Positions 51,387-61,684 of a DNA stretch of 64,000 nt are shown here, in pieces. The stretch is from Pseudomonas tohonis (GTDB taxonomy: Bacteria; Pseudomonadota; Gammaproteobacteria; Pseudomonadales; Pseudomonadaceae), in assembly GCF_012767755.2 (NCBI RefSeq), contig NZ_AP023189.1, positions 5,396,001 through 5,460,000 on the forward strand. The letters are read 5' to 3'. The notes under the pieces were generated by a model, which saw only the letters and a program-made list of their open reading frames with translations, had not been told where the DNA came from and did not search any database. The first letter of the stretch is position 1. Each line of letters opens with the position of its first letter. The translations under genes were made by a program, and so were the position numbers.

Positions 51387-51720
51387 CCTCACGCGTTCGC
51401 ACACATGGGCGACTGAAGTCACCCCTACAGGTCATGCAGCAACGTCCGGGCCGTAGGAGCGAGCTCTGCTCGCGAAGCTTTATATGCCTGGTACGTTGCC
51501 TCGCTCCTCGGTACGGCAGCCTGCGATCAGCGCAATACCGTAGCCCGTGCTTCAGCGCGGGAACGGCGTGGCCGGCATTCCCGGACTGAAGTCCGGGCTA
51601 GGGGCTCTATTTCTCGCATCGATGCACGCACGGCTTTTCGTAGGATGTGTCGGGCGGCGTTCCGCGAGCGAAGCGAAACCCATGCTGTGAATGCGTCAGG
51701 AGTCCATCAATGCCCGGAAA
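51387..51720. repeat. mosaic of extragenic palindromic repeats
   Basis: This gap holds several repeat types: inverted TGTAGGGGTGACTTCAGTCG (complement of about 51408-51429), GTAGGAGCGAGCTCTGCTCG (51453-51472), a facing pair GTAGCCCGTGCTTCAGCGCG and CTGAAGTCCGGGCTAG (51541-51602), and a GTCGGGCGGCGTTCCGCGAG segment (about 51645) that is the reverse complement of one near 35340. No gene is seen in it. Confidence 0.8.
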
Positions 51721-51796
51721 GCACCGCGCTTGAACTTCTGAGTGGAATCCACAACGGCCAATGCAGACATCGCCATTGAAATCACCCCGTCGGACA

Positions 51797-51824
51797 TGAA
51801 AAAGGGGCCCGAAGGCCCCTTTCC
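51797..51824 (-). terminator. terminator of the aapJQMP operon
   Basis: On the minus strand AAAGGGGCC, loop TTCG and GGCCCCTTTTTC form a 9-bp stem with a T tail, 17 bases after the aapP stop. Confidence 0.9.
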
Positions 51825-51839
51825 GTCATGCACTGGCGA

Positions 51840-52601
<762 letters not shown>

Positions 52602-52614
52602 TCGAATCTCTCTC

Positions 52615-53709
52615 CTAACGCTTGTGCCCGGTGTTCAGCTTCTGTTCGAGGCGCATGGAATAGCGCGACATGCTGAAGCAGAAGATCCAGTAGACCAGGG
52701 CGGCGAATACGTAGCCTTCGGTGGACATGCCGAGCCATTTCGGGTCGGTGGTCGCCTGCTTGATGCTGTTGAGCAGGTCGAACAGGCCGATGATGATCAC
52801 CAGGCTGGTGTCCTTGAACAGGGCGATGAAGGTGTTGACGATGCCGGGGATGACCATCTTCAGGGCCTGCGGCAGGATCACCAGCGCGGTGCTGCGCCAG
52901 TAGCCCAGGCCGAGGCCGGCGGCGGCTTCGTACTGGCCCTTGGGGATGGCTTGCAGGCCACCACGGACCACTTCGGCGATATAGGCCGCCTCGAAGAAGA
53001 TCACCATCACCAGGGCGCGCAGCAGCTTGTCGAGGTTCATGCCCTCGGGCAGGAACAGCGGCAGCATCACCGAGGACATGAACAGCACGGTGATCAGCGG
53101 CACGCCGCGCCAGAACTCGATGAAGGTCACGCAGATGACCTTGATCGCCGGCAGCTTCGAACGCCGTCCCAGCGCCAGCAGGATGCCCAGCGGCAATGCA
53201 CCGGCGATGCCCACGTAGGCGATCACCAGGGTCAGCATCAGGCCGCCCCAGCGGCTGGTCGACACTTCCTGCAGCCCCAGCCCGCCATGCAGCAGCCAGA
53301 AGGCCAGCAGCGGGTAGAGGATCAGGAAGCCGATGCCGTAGAAGGCCTTGTGCGGGGTGCGCTTGAGGAACAGCGGCGCCACGCCGATGATCGCCAGCCA
53401 CACGGTGACGTCCACGCGCCAGCGCAGCTCGCTGGGGTAGAAGCCGTACATGAACTGGCCGAAGCGCTGCTGCACGAAGACCCAGCAGGCGCCCTCGCCG
53501 GTGCAGTCGGCTCGGGTGGTGCCGGTCCAGGTGGCGTGGATGAAGGCCCAGTTGAGGATGGGCGGGATGATCAGCCACAGCAGGTACAGCGAGAGTGCGG
53601 TGAGCACCACGTGCAGCGGGCTGGCGAACAGGTTGTGACGCAGCCAGGCGACCGGGCCCACCACTGTGCTGGGTGGCGGCTGGTCGGGCTTGAAGGTATG
53701 CGATGTCAT
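52615..53709 (-). CDS. aapM: amino-acid ABC transporter permease AapM
   Basis: A 364-aa inner-membrane permease of the His/Glu/Gln/Arg family. It has the long N-terminal part with extra spans typical of AapM, then a C-terminal permease core with the EAA loop ([24 protein letters not shown], split here as [14 protein letters not shown] and PKGQYEAA). It starts ten bases after aapQ. By homology to rhizobial Aap it should import polar L-amino acids, especially glutamate and aspartate; the specificity here is inferred. Confidence 0.94.
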   Translation of the reverse strand: MTSHTFKPDQPPPSTVVGPVAWLRHNLFASPLHVVLTALSLYLLWLIIPPILNWAFIHATWTGTTRADCTGEGACWVFVQQRFGQFMYGFYPSELRWRVDVTVWLAIIGVAPLFLKRTPHKAFYGIGFLILYPLLAFWLLHGGLGLQEVSTSRWGGLMLTLVIAYVGIAGALPLGILLALGRRSKLPAIKVICVTFIEFWRGVPLITVLFMSSVMLPLFLPEGMNLDKLLRALVMVIFFEAAYIAEVVRGGLQAIPKGQYEAAAGLGLGYWRSTALVILPQALKMVIPGIVNTFIALFKDTSLVIIIGLFDLLNSIKQATTDPKWLGMSTEGYVFAALVYWIFCFSMSRYSMRLEQKLNTGHKR

Positions 53710-53719
53710 GTCAGTGCCC

Positions 53720-54904
53720 TCACCGCTCGATCAGCGCGATGCGCTTGTTGTACCAGTTCATCAGCAGGGAAATGCTGATGCTGATGGCCAGGTAGACGCT
53801 CATGGTGATCGCCATGACCTCGATGGCCTGGCCGGTCTGGTTGAGCGTGGTACCGGCGAACAGCGAGACCATGTCCGGGTAGCCGATGCCGGCGGCCAGG
53901 GACGAGTTCTTCGCCAGGTTCAGGTACTGGCTGGTGAGCGGCGGGATGATCACCCGCAGGGCCTGCGGCACGATGACCAGGCGCAGCGTCTGCCCGGGGC
54001 GGATGCCCAGGGAGTGCGCCGCCTCGGTCTGGCCGTGGCTGACCGACTGGATGCCGGCGCGCACCGTCTCGCCGATGAAGGCGGCGGTGTAGATCGACAG
54101 CGCCAGCATCAGGGCGATCAGCTCGGGGATGACCACCCAGCCACCCCGGAAGTTGAAGCCGGTCAGTTGCGGCACTTCCCAGTGGAAGGGGCTGCCCAGC
54201 ACCAGGGCCGAGAGGCCGGGCACCAGCACCAGGATGGCGATGGAGCTCAGCAGCACGGGGAAGCGCTGGCCGGTCTCGTGGCGGCGCGCACGGGCCCAGC
54301 GCCACAGCACGACGATGGCCACCACCGACAGCGCGACGGCGATCAGGAAGGGCCAGAAGCCCTCGGCCATGTTCGGCGACGGCATGTACAGGCCGCGGTT
54401 GTTGATGAAGAAGGTGTCGCCGAAGTTCATGCTCTGCCGCGGGCCCGGCATGGGCAGCATCACGGCGAAGTACCAGAAGAAGATCTGCAGCAGCGGCGGG
54501 ATGTTGCGGAAGGTCTCGATGTAGACCGTCGCCAGCTTGCGGATCAGCCAGTTGGGCGACAGCCGCGCGACACCGAGGATGAAGCCGAGGATGGTCGCCA
54601 GGATGATGCCGACCACGGTCACCAGCAGCGTGTTGAGCAGACCGATGAAGAAGACGCGACCGTAGGTGTCGCTTTCCTTGTAGTCGATCAGGTGCTGGGA
54701 GATGCCGAAGCCGGCGCTCTGGTCGAGGAAGCCGAAGCCGGAGATGATCCCGCGCTTCTCAAGGTTGACCTGGGTGTTGTGGAAGAGGAACCAGCCGAAC
54801 GCCACGACGGCGACTACGGCGATGATCTGGAATAGCCACGCGCGCGTCTGCGGGTCGGTCAGGACCGATCCACGGACACGCGGGGCTTGGGAAGTTTTCT
54901 GCAT
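53720..54904 (-). CDS. aapQ: amino-acid ABC transporter permease AapQ
   Basis: The 394-aa partner permease of AapM. An N-terminal span (LFQIIAVVAVVAFGWFLF) and a long periplasmic segment precede the core with LLNTLLVTVVGIILATILGF and the EAA loop (IGETVRAGIQSVSHGQTEAA). The length and extra N-terminal region are characteristic of AapQ. It follows aapJ by 63 bases and precedes aapM by ten. Confidence 0.94.
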   Translation of the reverse strand: MQKTSQAPRVRGSVLTDPQTRAWLFQIIAVVAVVAFGWFLFHNTQVNLEKRGIISGFGFLDQSAGFGISQHLIDYKESDTYGRVFFIGLLNTLLVTVVGIILATILGFILGVARLSPNWLIRKLATVYIETFRNIPPLLQIFFWYFAVMLPMPGPRQSMNFGDTFFINNRGLYMPSPNMAEGFWPFLIAVALSVVAIVVLWRWARARRHETGQRFPVLLSSIAILVLVPGLSALVLGSPFHWEVPQLTGFNFRGGWVVIPELIALMLALSIYTAAFIGETVRAGIQSVSHGQTEAAHSLGIRPGQTLRLVIVPQALRVIIPPLTSQYLNLAKNSSLAAGIGYPDMVSLFAGTTLNQTGQAIEVMAITMSVYLAISISISLLMNWYNKRIALIER

Positions 54905-54967
54905 GACAGCCCTCGTCGGTTGGAACTGGACGCTACCGCCCGCATCCGCGGGCGGCAGCGCGGTGGG

Positions 54968-55996
54968 TCAGCGCACCGGCGGTGCGTACTGCAGACCACC
55001 CTTGTTCCACAGGGCGTTGAGACCGCGTTCGATCTTCAGCTCGCTGCCGGCACCGACGTTGCGATCGAAGATCTCGGCATAGTTGCCGACCTGCTTGACG
55101 ATCTGCACGGCCCAGTCTTTGGGCAGCTTCAGATCCTTGCCGAAGTCACCCTCGGCACCCAGCAGGCGAGCCACGTCCGGGTTCTTGGTGGACTTGGCGG
55201 TTTCCACGACGTTCTTCGAGTCGACGCCGAGCTCTTCAGCGTTCAGCTGGGCGAACAGACTCCAGCGCACGATGTCGAACCACTCCTCGTCACCCTGGCG
55301 AACGGCTGGGCCGAGGGGTTCCTTGGAGATGACTTCCGGCAGCACCACGTACTCGTCCGGCGCGGCCAGCTTGATGCGCTGGGCGTACAGCTGCGACTGG
55401 TCGGAGGTCAGCACGTCGCAACGGCCCGATTCCAGCGACTTGGCGCTCTCGTCGGAGGTGTCATAGGTGATGGGGGTGTACTTCAGGCCGTTGGCGCGGA
55501 AGTAGTCGGCCAGGTTCAGCTCGGTGGTGGTGCCGGCCTGGATGCAGACGGTGGCGCCATCGAGTTCCTTGGCGCTGGAGACGCCGAGCTTCTTGTTCAC
55601 CAAAAAGCCCTGGCCGTCGTAGTAGGTCACGCCGGTGAAGTTCAGGCCCATCGCCGCGTCGCGGGAGCTGGTCCAGGTGGTGTTGCGGGAGAGGATGTCC
55701 ACTTCGCCGGACTGCAGCGCGGTGAAACGCTCCTTGGCGGTGAGCGGGCTGAACTTGACCTTGCTCGCATCACCGAACACGGCCGCCGCTACGGCGCGGC
55801 AGATGTCGACGTCGATACCTTTGTATTCGCCCTTGGAGTCGGCGTAGGAAAAGCCCGGGAGGCCGTCACTGATGCCGCACTGCACGTAGCCTTTCTTCTT
55901 GACCGCATCCAGGGTGGCGCCCGCCTGAGCGAAGCCGCTGACACCGAGAACAGCTGCCGCAGTCAGCACAGCCAGGGTGGATTTCACCATCTTCAT
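54968..55996 (-). CDS. aapJ: amino-acid ABC transporter periplasmic binding protein AapJ
   Basis: A 342-aa solute-binding protein with a clear Sec signal (MKMVKSTLAVLTAAAVLGVS, cleaved after AQA near residue 25). The mature domain starts TLDAVKKKGYVQCGISDGLP and has the family motifs GEYKGIDVDICRAVAAAVFG and LNRTTT-type counterpart ILSRNTTWTSSRDAAMGLNF. I start at the ATG at 55994-55996 behind GGAGG; a frame open to 56161 would erase the signal peptide. It is the first gene of aapJQMP and has a sigma-54 promoter about 320 bases upstream. Confidence 0.95.
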   Translation of the reverse strand: MKMVKSTLAVLTAAAVLGVSGFAQAGATLDAVKKKGYVQCGISDGLPGFSYADSKGEYKGIDVDICRAVAAAVFGDASKVKFSPLTAKERFTALQSGEVDILSRNTTWTSSRDAAMGLNFTGVTYYDGQGFLVNKKLGVSSAKELDGATVCIQAGTTTELNLADYFRANGLKYTPITYDTSDESAKSLESGRCDVLTSDQSQLYAQRIKLAAPDEYVVLPEVISKEPLGPAVRQGDEEWFDIVRWSLFAQLNAEELGVDSKNVVETAKSTKNPDVARLLGAEGDFGKDLKLPKDWAVQIVKQVGNYAEIFDRNVGAGSELKIERGLNALWNKGGLQYAPPVR

Positions 55997-56318
55997 CAAA
56001 ACCTCCAGTTGCTTTTTTTTGTGTTGGAGTCTCGGTCCTACCGCCGTACCCTCGTGAGGCAGGTTCAACCGCGCGAAACGACGGTCAACCGGGGAATCGG
56101 ACCTAAGGAGGAAGTCTAGTTGGCGCTGCTCCGCGCGCCACCGGCCTCCCTCCTCGCCCATTGGTCGAATGGGCTGGAGACGGATTTTCGACCACCGTCA
56201 CGTCGGGAACGTGCCACCGGTCGTTTGCAAGGCGCCGACCTGGATCGACGCCCAACCCGTTGAACGCCCCGCGAAGTGTTACCGCTGCGCAGGCCGCTTA
56301 TTAAGTCTGCAGCTGTTT

Positions 56319-56334
56319 AGCAATCCCCGTACCA
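56319..56334 (-). promoter_or_regulatory. sigma-54 promoter for aapJQMP
   Basis: On the minus strand the sequence TGGTACGGGGATTGCT matches the RpoN consensus TGGYACRNNNNTTGCW at every fixed position, with GG and GC exactly ten bases apart. It points to aapJ, with a leader of about 310 bases if transcription starts near 56308. Confidence 0.85.
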
Positions 56335-56371
56335 GCACAGTGCCTGTATGACGGTTCCGACAGGTCAATAG

Positions 56372-57130
<759 letters not shown>

Positions 57131-57157
57131 TCCGTCAACCCACAACAAGAATTGGCC

Positions 57158-59065
57158 ATGACCCAGACTCCCGTACCGCCCATCACCTCCCTGCGCGACA
57201 TCGAGCTGATCGAGCAGGTTTCGCTGCAGCAACGCGGCATGCCGGACAGCACCTATGAGCTGATCCGCCAGAGCGCCCGGCGCGCCCCGGACGCCATCGC
57301 CATGACCTTCCTCATGCAGGGTACGGCCGATGAGGCGCCCTGGCAGCTGAGCTACGGCGAGCTGCTGGCGCAGGTCACGCGCACCGCCAACGCCTTCCAC
57401 CGCCTGGGCGTGCGACCCGGCAAGGCGGTGTCGTTCCTGCTGCCCAACCTGCCGCACACCCACTTCACCCTGTGGGGCGGCGAGGCGGCGGGCATCGTCA
57501 ACGCCATCAACCCGCTGCTCGACCCCGAGCACATCGCCGAACTGGTGCGCGCCGCCGATTCCGAGGTGCTGGTGACCCTGGCGCCCTTCCCCGGCACCGA
57601 CCTGTGGGACAAGGTCGCCGGCCTGCGCGACGAGCTGCCGGGCCTCAAGGCCATCGTCACGGTCGATCTGGCCAACTACCTGCCCGAGCCCCAGCGCAGC
57701 GGCCTCAAGGCCCAGCGCGGCGCCCTGCCGGAAGGGGTGCTGGACTTCGACGAGCTGATCGCCGGCTGCCCCGCCGACCACCTGGAAAGCGGCCGGGTCA
57801 TCGCCCCCGACGACATCGCCTCCTATTTCCACACCGGCGGCACCACCGGCACGCCGAAGCTCGCGCCGCACAGCCACCGCAACGAGGTGGCGATGGCGAT
57901 GATCCTCGCCTACACCATCAACCTCGGCCCGGGCGACGTGACCCTCTGCGGCCTGCCGCTGTTCCACGTCAACGGCGTGATGGTCACCGGCCTCGCTCCC
58001 TTCTTCAGTGGCGCGCAGGTCCTGCTGGCCACGCCCCAGGGCTACCGCAACACCGCGCTGATCCAGAACTTCTGGACGATCATCGAGCGCTACCGGGTGA
58101 GCTTCTTCAGCGGCGTGCCCACCATCTATGCCGGGCTCTTGCAGGTGCCCAGCGAGGGCCACGACCTCTCCAGCCTGCGCTACGCCCTGTGCGGCGCGGC
58201 ACCGATGCCGGTGGAGCTGATCCGCCAGTTCGAAGCCAAGACCGGCCTCACCCTGATCGAGGGCTACGGCCTCACCGAAGGCACCTGCGGCAGCTGCGGC
58301 AACCCCAGCGCGGGCGAACGTCGGCCAGGCTCCATCGGCCTGCGCATGCCCTACTGCGAAGTGGCGATCAAGGTGCTCGACGAACAGGGCGCCTTCCTCC
58401 GCGATGCGCGGGCCAACGAGATCGGCAACGTCTGCCTGCGCGGCATCACCGTGTTCAAGGGCTACCTGCAGGCCGGCAAGAACGCCGGCATCTGGGTGGA
58501 TGGCGACTGGTTCAACACCGGCGACCTGGGCCGCATGGACGCCGACGGCTACATCTGGCTCACCGGCCGCAGCAAGGACCTGATCATCCGTGGCGGCCAC
58601 AACATCGACCCGCAGATGATCGAGGAAGCCCTGCACGGCCACCCCGCCGTGGCCATGGCCGCCGCCGTCGGCAAGCCCGACGAGAAGGCCGGCGAGCTGC
58701 CGGTGGTCTACGTCCAGCTCAAGCCCGGCCAGCAGGCCAGCGAGGCCGAGCTGCTGGCCCACGCCGCCGACCACGTGCCGGAGCGCGCGGCGGTGCCCAA
58801 GGACGTGTGGATCATCGACGCGCTGCCGGTCACGGCGGTGGGCAAGACCTTCAAGCCGACCCTGCGCCACGACGCCATCCGCCGGGTCTTCGAGCAGGTA
58901 CTGGCGCCGCTGGCCCCCGGCCTCAGCGTCGAGGTGCGTGCCGACGACCGCCACGGCCAGCTCGCCCACATCCGCGTGCCCGACCTGCACGACCAGCGCC
59001 GCTCCGCCCTGGAGCAACGGCTGGCCGGCTTCGCCGTGCGCTACGAGTTGCACCAGGAGGCCTGA
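57158..59065 (+). CDS. AMP-binding acyl-CoA synthetase
   Basis: A 635-aa ANL-superfamily enzyme that activates a carboxylic acid as acyl-AMP and transfers it to CoA. The P-loop is YFHTGGTTGTPKLAPHSHRN, split by position at about residues 223-240 (HTGGTTGTPK). Then come LCGAAPMPVELIRQFEAKTG, the A5-type motif GYGLTEGTCG, the hinge WLTGRSKDLIIRGGHNI, and the catalytic Lys in AVGKTFKP. The C-terminal 50 residues extend beyond the usual end. The acid substrate cannot be told. It likely shares a transcript with the esterase. Confidence 0.9.
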   Translation: MTQTPVPPITSLRDIELIEQVSLQQRGMPDSTYELIRQSARRAPDAIAMTFLMQGTADEAPWQLSYGELLAQVTRTANAFHRLGVRPGKAVSFLLPNLPHTHFTLWGGEAAGIVNAINPLLDPEHIAELVRAADSEVLVTLAPFPGTDLWDKVAGLRDELPGLKAIVTVDLANYLPEPQRSGLKAQRGALPEGVLDFDELIAGCPADHLESGRVIAPDDIASYFHTGGTTGTPKLAPHSHRNEVAMAMILAYTINLGPGDVTLCGLPLFHVNGVMVTGLAPFFSGAQVLLATPQGYRNTALIQNFWTIIERYRVSFFSGVPTIYAGLLQVPSEGHDLSSLRYALCGAAPMPVELIRQFEAKTGLTLIEGYGLTEGTCGSCGNPSAGERRPGSIGLRMPYCEVAIKVLDEQGAFLRDARANEIGNVCLRGITVFKGYLQAGKNAGIWVDGDWFNTGDLGRMDADGYIWLTGRSKDLIIRGGHNIDPQMIEEALHGHPAVAMAAAVGKPDEKAGELPVVYVQLKPGQQASEAELLAHAADHVPERAAVPKDVWIIDALPVTAVGKTFKPTLRHDAIRRVFEQVLAPLAPGLSVEVRADDRHGQLAHIRVPDLHDQRRSALEQRLAGFAVRYELHQEA

Positions 59066-59358
59066 CGCCTCACGCCCCCGGTGCACGGCCGGGGGCGGAA
59101 TTCCCCGCAAGGCCCGCCCCAGGGCCTCTGCCGCCCCGCTCGAACGAGACCACTTCCGCAGAAATGCACATTGTCCGACACGATTGCCCGGGAATGTGAC
59201 GCTGCTACTGTTTCCAAACCACTGGTCGGCCTACCTTGCGCCAAGCATTGAAAGCCGTTGGGGGCGGGCATAAGGTCGATAACGGTTTTCAACGCAAAGA
59301 CATGGAGTGTTTTGCGATGCCAGCTCACCCAGTTGCTACCCCAGGTCAGATGTAGCCC
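59066..59358 (+). other. leader region of the diguanylate cyclase gene with possible short ORF
   Basis: This 293-base gap has no known RNA that I recognise. It contains a tiny frame, ATG at 59302 or 59317 to TAG at 59353-59355 (17 or 12 codons, ending HPVATPGQM). The frame ends three bases before the cyclase ATG and could couple translation. GGAG lies upstream of the ATG at 59317. Evidence for expression is lacking. Confidence 0.3.
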
Positions 59359-60297
59359 ATGAAGAATGCGCACTGGCAGGCCGATCCACAGCTGCTCGGA
59401 CGTCAGCGACTGTTCCAGAACGTCGCCGCCAACAACCTGCAGCAGATCCTGCAGGAGTTCGCCGCCTGCGACCTGGAAAAGGGCGAGGTCCTGCTCTCCC
59501 CCTTCAACCGCAACCAGTACCTGTACCTGCTGCTCGATGGCCAGTTGCAGGTCTACCTGGGTTCGCTCGACAACCAGCCGATGTCCACCCTGGAAGCCGG
59601 TGATTGCGCGGGCGAGATCAGCTTCATCGACAACGACCACCCTTCCGCCTACGTGGTCGCCACGCGCCCCAGCACCGTCCTGCGCCTGCACCGCGAGGCG
59701 CTGTCCAAGCTGTTCCAGCAATCGCCGCAGATGATGCAGAACCTCCTGGAGCTGCTCTGCGAGCGCGTGCGCACCGGCAACCGGATCATTCTCGACACCG
59801 AGCAGAACGCCAACGTCGACACCCTCACCGGCCTCTACAACCGGCGCTGGCTGGAACACATCTACGAGCGCGAGAGCACCCGCTGTGCCTTCAATGGCCA
59901 CCCCATGTGCCTGCTGATGCTCGATGTCGACCATTTCAAGGCCTACAACGACCGCCACGGCCACCTGGCCGGCGACTACGCCCTATGCCTGGTGGCCCAC
60001 ACCCTGCGCAACCAGCTGCGGCCCAAGGACAGCATGGCCCGCTTCGGCGGCGAGGAATTCGTCATCCTGCTGCCCGAGATCGCCGTGGAGGAGGCGCGCA
60101 ACATCGGCGAAAGGCTGCGCATGAGCCTGGAGCAGGTGCCCTCCTTCTATTCGCCGGTGGGGATACTGCCCGGCGTCACGGTTTCCATCGGCCTGACCCA
60201 GATGCAGCCCAAGGACGACCTGCAGGACCTCATCGCCCGCGCCGACGCCGCCCTCTATAAGGCCAAGTTGCAGGGGCGTAACTGCCTTAACGGCTAA
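59359..60297 (+). CDS. diguanylate cyclase with N-terminal cyclic-nucleotide-binding-like domain
   Basis: A 312-aa cytoplasmic protein that should make c-di-GMP. Residues 15-125 form a CAP-type beta-roll (YLLLDGQLQVYL, then DCAGEISFIDNDHPSAYVV), and 150-312 a GGDEF domain with active site GGEEF (230-234) and an inhibitory I-site RPKD (221-224) at the correct five-residue distance. The beta-roll keeps GEIS, but the phosphate-binding Arg of CAP is replaced by Pro-Ser (HPSA), so it may not bind cAMP or cGMP in the usual way. There is no membrane segment. It is followed at 74 bases by a dipeptidase. Confidence 0.93.
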   Translation: MKNAHWQADPQLLGRQRLFQNVAANNLQQILQEFAACDLEKGEVLLSPFNRNQYLYLLLDGQLQVYLGSLDNQPMSTLEAGDCAGEISFIDNDHPSAYVVATRPSTVLRLHREALSKLFQQSPQMMQNLLELLCERVRTGNRIILDTEQNANVDTLTGLYNRRWLEHIYERESTRCAFNGHPMCLLMLDVDHFKAYNDRHGHLAGDYALCLVAHTLRNQLRPKDSMARFGGEEFVILLPEIAVEEARNIGERLRMSLEQVPSFYSPVGILPGVTVSIGLTQMQPKDDLQDLIARADAALYKAKLQGRNCLNG

Positions 60298-60371
60298 GCC
60301 CTGCTGCAGCGCGGCGAGGGCCTTGCTAGAGTTCCGGGCCACTACAACAACGAAGCCCGGAAGCTCCCTCA

Positions 60372-61532
60372 ATGCGCAAACTCCTGATCCTGCTGGTACT
60401 GGTCGTGATCGGCCTGGCGGTGTTCTTCACCTTGCCCAGCGTGCTCGACCGGCGGATGAACAGCGTCGAGTCCCCCGCTCCCTACCCGGCCAGCGAGGCC
60501 GCCAACAAACTGCACGAGAAACTGTTCATCGCCGACCTGCACGACGATGCCCTGCTCTGGCAGCGCGACCTGCTGGAACGCCACGACTTCGGCCACAGCG
60601 ACCTGCCGCGCCTGCTCGAAGGCAAGGTCGCGCTGCAGGTGTTCTCCACCGTCACCAAGACCCCGCGTGGCATCAACTACGACAGGAACGACGCCGACAG
60701 CGACAACATCACCGTGCTCGCCATGGCCCAGCGCTGGCCGCCACGCACCTGGAGCAGCCTGCTGGAACGCGCGCTGTACCAGGGCGAGAAGCTCGCCGCG
60801 GCGGCCAAAGGCAGCGACGGCAAGCTGGTGCAGGTGCGCACCCGCGCCGACCTCGAGACCTTCATCGCCGCCTGGAAGAAGGACCCGAACCGCGTCGCCG
60901 CGATCCTCGCCACCGAGGGCCTGCACCCGCTGGAAGGCAAGATCGAGAACGTCGACCGCCTGTATGACGCGGGCTTCCGCATCACCGGGCTGACCCACTT
61001 CTTCGACAACGAGATCGGTGGCTCCGCGCACGGCATGGAGAAAGGCGGCCTGACCCGCTTCGGCCGCCGTGTGGTCGCCCACCTGGAAGAGAAGAAGATG
61101 ATCATCGACCTGGCCCACGCCTCGCGCGCGCTGATCGACGACGTGCTGGAGATGGCCGAGCGCCCGGTACTGGTTTCCCACGGCGGCGTCGAAGGCACCT
61201 GCCCCGGCCCGCGCAACCTCAGCGACGACCACGTCAGGCGCATCGCCGCCACCGGCGGGGTGATCGGCATCGGCTACTGGGAAACCGCCGTCTGCGACAC
61301 CTCGGTCAAGGCCATCGTCAAGGCCATCCGCTACACCAGCGACCTCGTGGGCGTCGACCACGTCGCCCTGGGTTCGGACTTCGACGGCACCATCCATGCG
61401 CCCTTCGACACCACCGGCCTGCCCCAGCTGACCCAGGGCCTGCAGGAAGCCGGCTACAGCGAGGGCGACATCGCCAAGATCATGGGCGGCAACGTCCAGC
61501 GCCTGCTCCTGGCGAGCCTGCCCACCGAGTGA
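60372..61532 (+). CDS. membrane dipeptidase (peptidase family M19)
   Basis: A 386-aa zinc dipeptidase of the renal dipeptidase type, which cleaves dipeptides. An N-terminal hydrophobic anchor (LLILLVLVVIGLAVFFTLP, residues 4-22) puts it at the periplasmic face. Metal and active-site motifs occur in order: ADLHDDALL, the bridging Glu in ILATEGLHPL, HFFDNEIGGS, the His of LVSHGG, RNLSDDHVR and LGSDFDGTI. The C-terminal MGGNVQRLL is typical. Whether it acts on cell-wall or imported dipeptides is unknown. Confidence 0.93.
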   Translation: MRKLLILLVLVVIGLAVFFTLPSVLDRRMNSVESPAPYPASEAANKLHEKLFIADLHDDALLWQRDLLERHDFGHSDLPRLLEGKVALQVFSTVTKTPRGINYDRNDADSDNITVLAMAQRWPPRTWSSLLERALYQGEKLAAAAKGSDGKLVQVRTRADLETFIAAWKKDPNRVAAILATEGLHPLEGKIENVDRLYDAGFRITGLTHFFDNEIGGSAHGMEKGGLTRFGRRVVAHLEEKKMIIDLAHASRALIDDVLEMAERPVLVSHGGVEGTCPGPRNLSDDHVRRIAATGGVIGIGYWETAVCDTSVKAIVKAIRYTSDLVGVDHVALGSDFDGTIHAPFDTTGLPQLTQGLQEAGYSEGDIAKIMGGNVQRLLLASLPTE

Positions 61533-61540
61533 CGTCCCAC

Positions 61541-61562
61541 GCGCCGCCCCCAGGGGCGGCGC
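61541..61562 (+). terminator. possible terminator after the dipeptidase gene
   Basis: A perfect 10-bp stem GCGCCGCCCC / GGGGCGGCGC with a two-base loop begins eight bases after the stop. There is no good T run after it, so it may be a stem that pauses rather than terminates. Confidence 0.4.
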
Positions 61563-61623
61563 CTCCCTGTAGCGCCGAAAGGCCCGGAACAGAGCGGCTG
61601 CCCACGACAATCCGCCAGGGCAC

Positions 61624-61652
61624 TTCGCCGCGATGACATCTTGCTTTACACT
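61624..61652 (+). promoter_or_regulatory. weak candidate rhlB promoter
   Basis: TTCGCC (61624-61629), a 17-base spacer and TACACT (61647-61652) lie 32 bases before the rhlB ATG. The -35 is poor. Confidence 0.35.
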
Positions 61653-61684
61653 GGCGCCCGTTCATTCCTTAACCAATCGACGAG

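Noticed and set aside
56169..56351. 60-codon plus-strand frame upstream of the esterase
   Set aside because: It covers the sigma-54 promoter region, lacks a ribosome site and has no family resemblance.
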